DNA from: Brevundimonas sp.
GTDB lineage: Bacteria; Pseudomonadota; Alphaproteobacteria; Caulobacterales; Caulobacteraceae
Assembly: GCF_013912065.1 (NCBI RefSeq)
Contig: NZ_JACESA010000006.1
Location: 124,001 to 188,000, forward strand
DNA length: 64,000 nt
Direction of reading: 5' to 3'
Both the position numbers and the translations under genes were made by a program. The notes under the pieces are model-generated. The model worked only from the letters and a program-made list of their open reading frames with translations, did not search any database and was not told where the DNA came from. Positions 62,214 through 64,000 of this stretch are shown here, in pieces. How positions within the stretch are numbered: the stretch's first letter is position 1; each line of letters begins with the position of its first letter.

Positions 62214-64000
62214 ATGATCCGCTCATCCGCCGCCGTGCTCGCGGCCCTTCTCGCCTCCACCAGCCTGACGTCGGTATCCATGGCCCAGACCGCCCCTGCT
62301 CCTGCTTCCGTTCCAGCCTCGGACTCCGGCTTCGCGACCAGCGAGGCGACCGATCCCTATGTCTGGCTGGAGGACGTCGAGGGCGAACGGGCCATGGAGT
62401 GGGTCAAGGCGCACAACGCCCATTCGCTGGGCGTGCTGCAGGGCGACCCGCGCTATGAGACCCTGCACGCCGAGGCGCTGGCGATCGTCCAGGCGCGCGA
62501 CCGGATCCCGTCGCCGGGCTTCACCCACGACGGCCATATCGATAATTTCTGGCAGGACGCCGAGCATGTGCGCGGCGTCTGGCGCCGCACGACGCTGGAC
62601 TCCTATCGCACGCCCGAGCCCCAGTGGGAGACGGTGCTCGACATCGACGCCCTCGCCGAGGCGGAGAGCGCCAACTGGGTCTACAAGGGTTCGACCTGCC
62701 TGGCGCCGGAAGAACGCTATTGCCTGATCAGCCTGTCGAACGGCGGCAAGGACGCGGTGACCCTGCGCGAGTTCGACACGGTCGCCCGCAGCTTCGTCGA
62801 CGGAGGCTTCTTCCTGCCGGAATCCAAGGGCGGGGCGGCCTGGATCAACAGCGACACCCTGCTGATCGCGCGTGATTTCGGCGCCGGCACCCTGACCAAC
62901 TCGGGCTATCCGATGGTGGTCAAGCGGATGACGCGCGGCCAGTCGCCGGATCAGGCCGAGGTGCTGTTTGTGGGCGAGCCGACCGACGTCTCGGTGTCCG
63001 GCTACACGCTGCGCGACGCCGACGGGGTGCTGAAGGCGACGCTGATCAACCGGTCCGTCGACTTCTATTCGTCCGAAACCTATCGCGTGACGGCCGACAG
63101 TTCGGTGGTGAAGCTGGCCCTGCCCGCCAAGTCGGACATCACCGGACTGGTCGCCGGCAAGCTGGTGGTGTCGCTGAAACAGGACTGGACCGCGCCGTCG
63201 GGTCAGGACTTCAAGAGCGGCGACCTGATCGCCTGGCCGCTGGACGCCTGGCTGGAAGACCAGACCACGCCCGCCGTCCTGGTGCTGCGCCCGACCGACC
63301 GCCAGGCCGTGGAAGGGGTCAACGCCACGCGCAACACCCTGGTCGTGGCCCTGTATGACAATGTGCGCGGGTCGGTGCGGGTCTATTCGCCCGGCGAGAC
63401 GGAGTGGACCCACACCACTCTTGACCTGCCGCAGAACGTCTCGGTCGGGGTGGGCTCGGCCTCCGAGACCGACGACAAGGTCTTCGTCAGCGTCACTGGC
63501 TATCTGAACCCGTCCAGCCTGTGGCTGGCCGATGGGGCGACCGGCGCGGTCGATCAGGTCAAGTCGATGCCGGCCAAGTTCGACGCGACCGGCATGACGG
63601 TGGACCAGCACGAGGCCCGCTCGGCCGACGGGACGATGATCCCCTATTTCGTGGTCCATAAGTCGGACATGCCGCTGGACGGATCGAACCCGACCCTGTT
63701 GTACGGCTATGGCGGGTTCGAAAGCTCGCTGCTGCCCGGCTATTCGGCCACGGTCGGCAAGCTGTGGCTGGAGCGGGGCGGCGTCTATGTCATCGCCAAT
63801 ACGCGCGGCGGCGGCGAGTTCGGTCCGCGCTGGCACGAGGCGGCCCTGCAACAGAACCGCCAGCGCGCGCACGAGGACTTCCAGGCCGTGGCGCTCGACC
63901 TGATCGCCCGCGACATCACCAGCCAGCCGAAGTTGGGCGTCATGGGCGGGTCGCAGGGCGGCCTGTTCATGGGGGCGATGCTGACCCAGAGGCCCGATCT
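62214..64000 (+). CDS. Prolyl oligopeptidase family (S9A) peptidase, 3' end missing
   Basis: 595 residues are visible before the right edge cuts the gene. A signal peptide (SAAVLAALLASTSLTSVSMAQ) indicates export. The beta-propeller part begins DPYVWLEDVEGERAMEWVKAHN. The alpha/beta-hydrolase part has LLYGYGGFESSLLPGYS, NTRGGGEFGPRWHEAAL and the nucleophile elbow GGSQGG with Ser580. The catalytic Asp and His lie beyond the window. Such enzymes cleave short proline-containing peptides in the periplasm. Confidence 0.93.
   Translation, partial: MIRSSAAVLAALLASTSLTSVSMAQTAPAPASVPASDSGFATSEATDPYVWLEDVEGERAMEWVKAHNAHSLGVLQGDPRYETLHAEALAIVQARDRIPSPGFTHDGHIDNFWQDAEHVRGVWRRTTLDSYRTPEPQWETVLDIDALAEAESANWVYKGSTCLAPEERYCLISLSNGGKDAVTLREFDTVARSFVDGGFFLPESKGGAAWINSDTLLIARDFGAGTLTNSGYPMVVKRMTRGQSPDQAEVLFVGEPTDVSVSGYTLRDADGVLKATLINRSVDFYSSETYRVTADSSVVKLALPAKSDITGLVAGKLVVSLKQDWTAPSGQDFKSGDLIAWPLDAWLEDQTTPAVLVLRPTDRQAVEGVNATRNTLVVALYDNVRGSVRVYSPGETEWTHTTLDLPQNVSVGVGSASETDDKVFVSVTGYLNPSSLWLADGATGAVDQVKSMPAKFDATGMTVDQHEARSADGTMIPYFVVHKSDMPLDGSNPTLLYGYGGFESSLLPGYSATVGKLWLERGGVYVIANTRGGGEFGPRWHEAALQQNRQRAHEDFQAVALDLIARDITSQPKLGVMGGSQGGLFMGAMLTQRPD

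Noticed and set aside
1-64000. tRNA, rRNA, CRISPR arrays, prophage or complete insertion sequences
   Set aside because: No cloverleaf with a CCA-type acceptor and GGTTCGAATCC-like arm, no regularly spaced repeats, and no transposase, integrase or phage structural genes were recognised on reading both strands.

Overview
The window is GC-rich, densely packed chromosomal DNA. Gene content, gene order and protein sequences point to an alphaproteobacterium of the order Caulobacterales, probably Brevundimonas or a close relative of Caulobacter. This rests on recognised synteny (ppsR–origin–hemE, mnmE–mnmG–rsmG–parA–parB, leuS–lptE–holA), a GdhZ-type NAD-glutamate dehydrogenase, NtrZ, a CenR-like regulator and CtrA-like sites. 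No database search was possible. No rRNA, tRNA, CRISPR array, prophage or complete insertion sequence was recognised.

Left part (1–24.4 kb). The window opens in the 3' end of a GreA/GreB-like gene. A long minus-strand housekeeping run follows: an XRE regulator, lnt, ybeY, phoH, miaB, fur, rimI, tsaB, two more XRE-type regulators, a NifU-domain protein and a HerA-like ATPase. Many of these overlap by 1-4 bases. On the plus strand are an AI-2E family transporter, an apparently structured intergenic RNA region, the 1618-residue glutamate dehydrogenase and a universal stress protein. An OhrR/Ohr peroxide-defence pair, mltA, a Tim44-domain protein and secB come next. The minus-strand chain dnaQ–coaE–aroE–maf–ppsR then runs up to the origin.

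Origin and centromere (24.4–36.6 kb). The 461-base gap between ppsR and hemE corresponds to the place of the Caulobacter origin (Cori). It contains two CtrA-like boxes in mirrored orientation, a DnaA-like box, an AT-rich stretch and a GANTC site. To its right lie the haem genes hemE, hemH and hemJ, an apparently inserted SDR/HxlR pair, rho, mnmE, mnmG, rsmG, parA and parB. Four parS-like ParB sites lie between about 30.4 and 35.0 kb, two of them inside genes. Replication start and centromere are therefore within about 10 kb of each other.

Right part (36.6–64 kb). lolA and xth flank a good small-RNA candidate with its own terminator. A large TonB-dependent receptor with an AT-rich upstream region follows, then a MocR regulator divergent from a YczE membrane protein. 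Next come a CenR-like response regulator, a PLP homeostasis protein, a thiamine phosphate synthase-like protein, NtrZ and a DUF3576 lipoprotein. The leuS–lptE–holA operon, ftsK, a UbiH-type monooxygenase, a SirB1-type protein, yraN, rsmI, a malic enzyme, dapF and a K+-channel-like protein with a zinc ribbon complete the run. The window ends inside a prolyl oligopeptidase gene.

Most of the window is essential core genome: envelope and lipoprotein biogenesis, tRNA modification, replication, segregation, and haem and cofactor synthesis. The parts most worth testing are the origin/parS layout, the two RNA candidates, the leuS leader, the SDR/HxlR insertion and a regulator with a degenerate S24-like domain.
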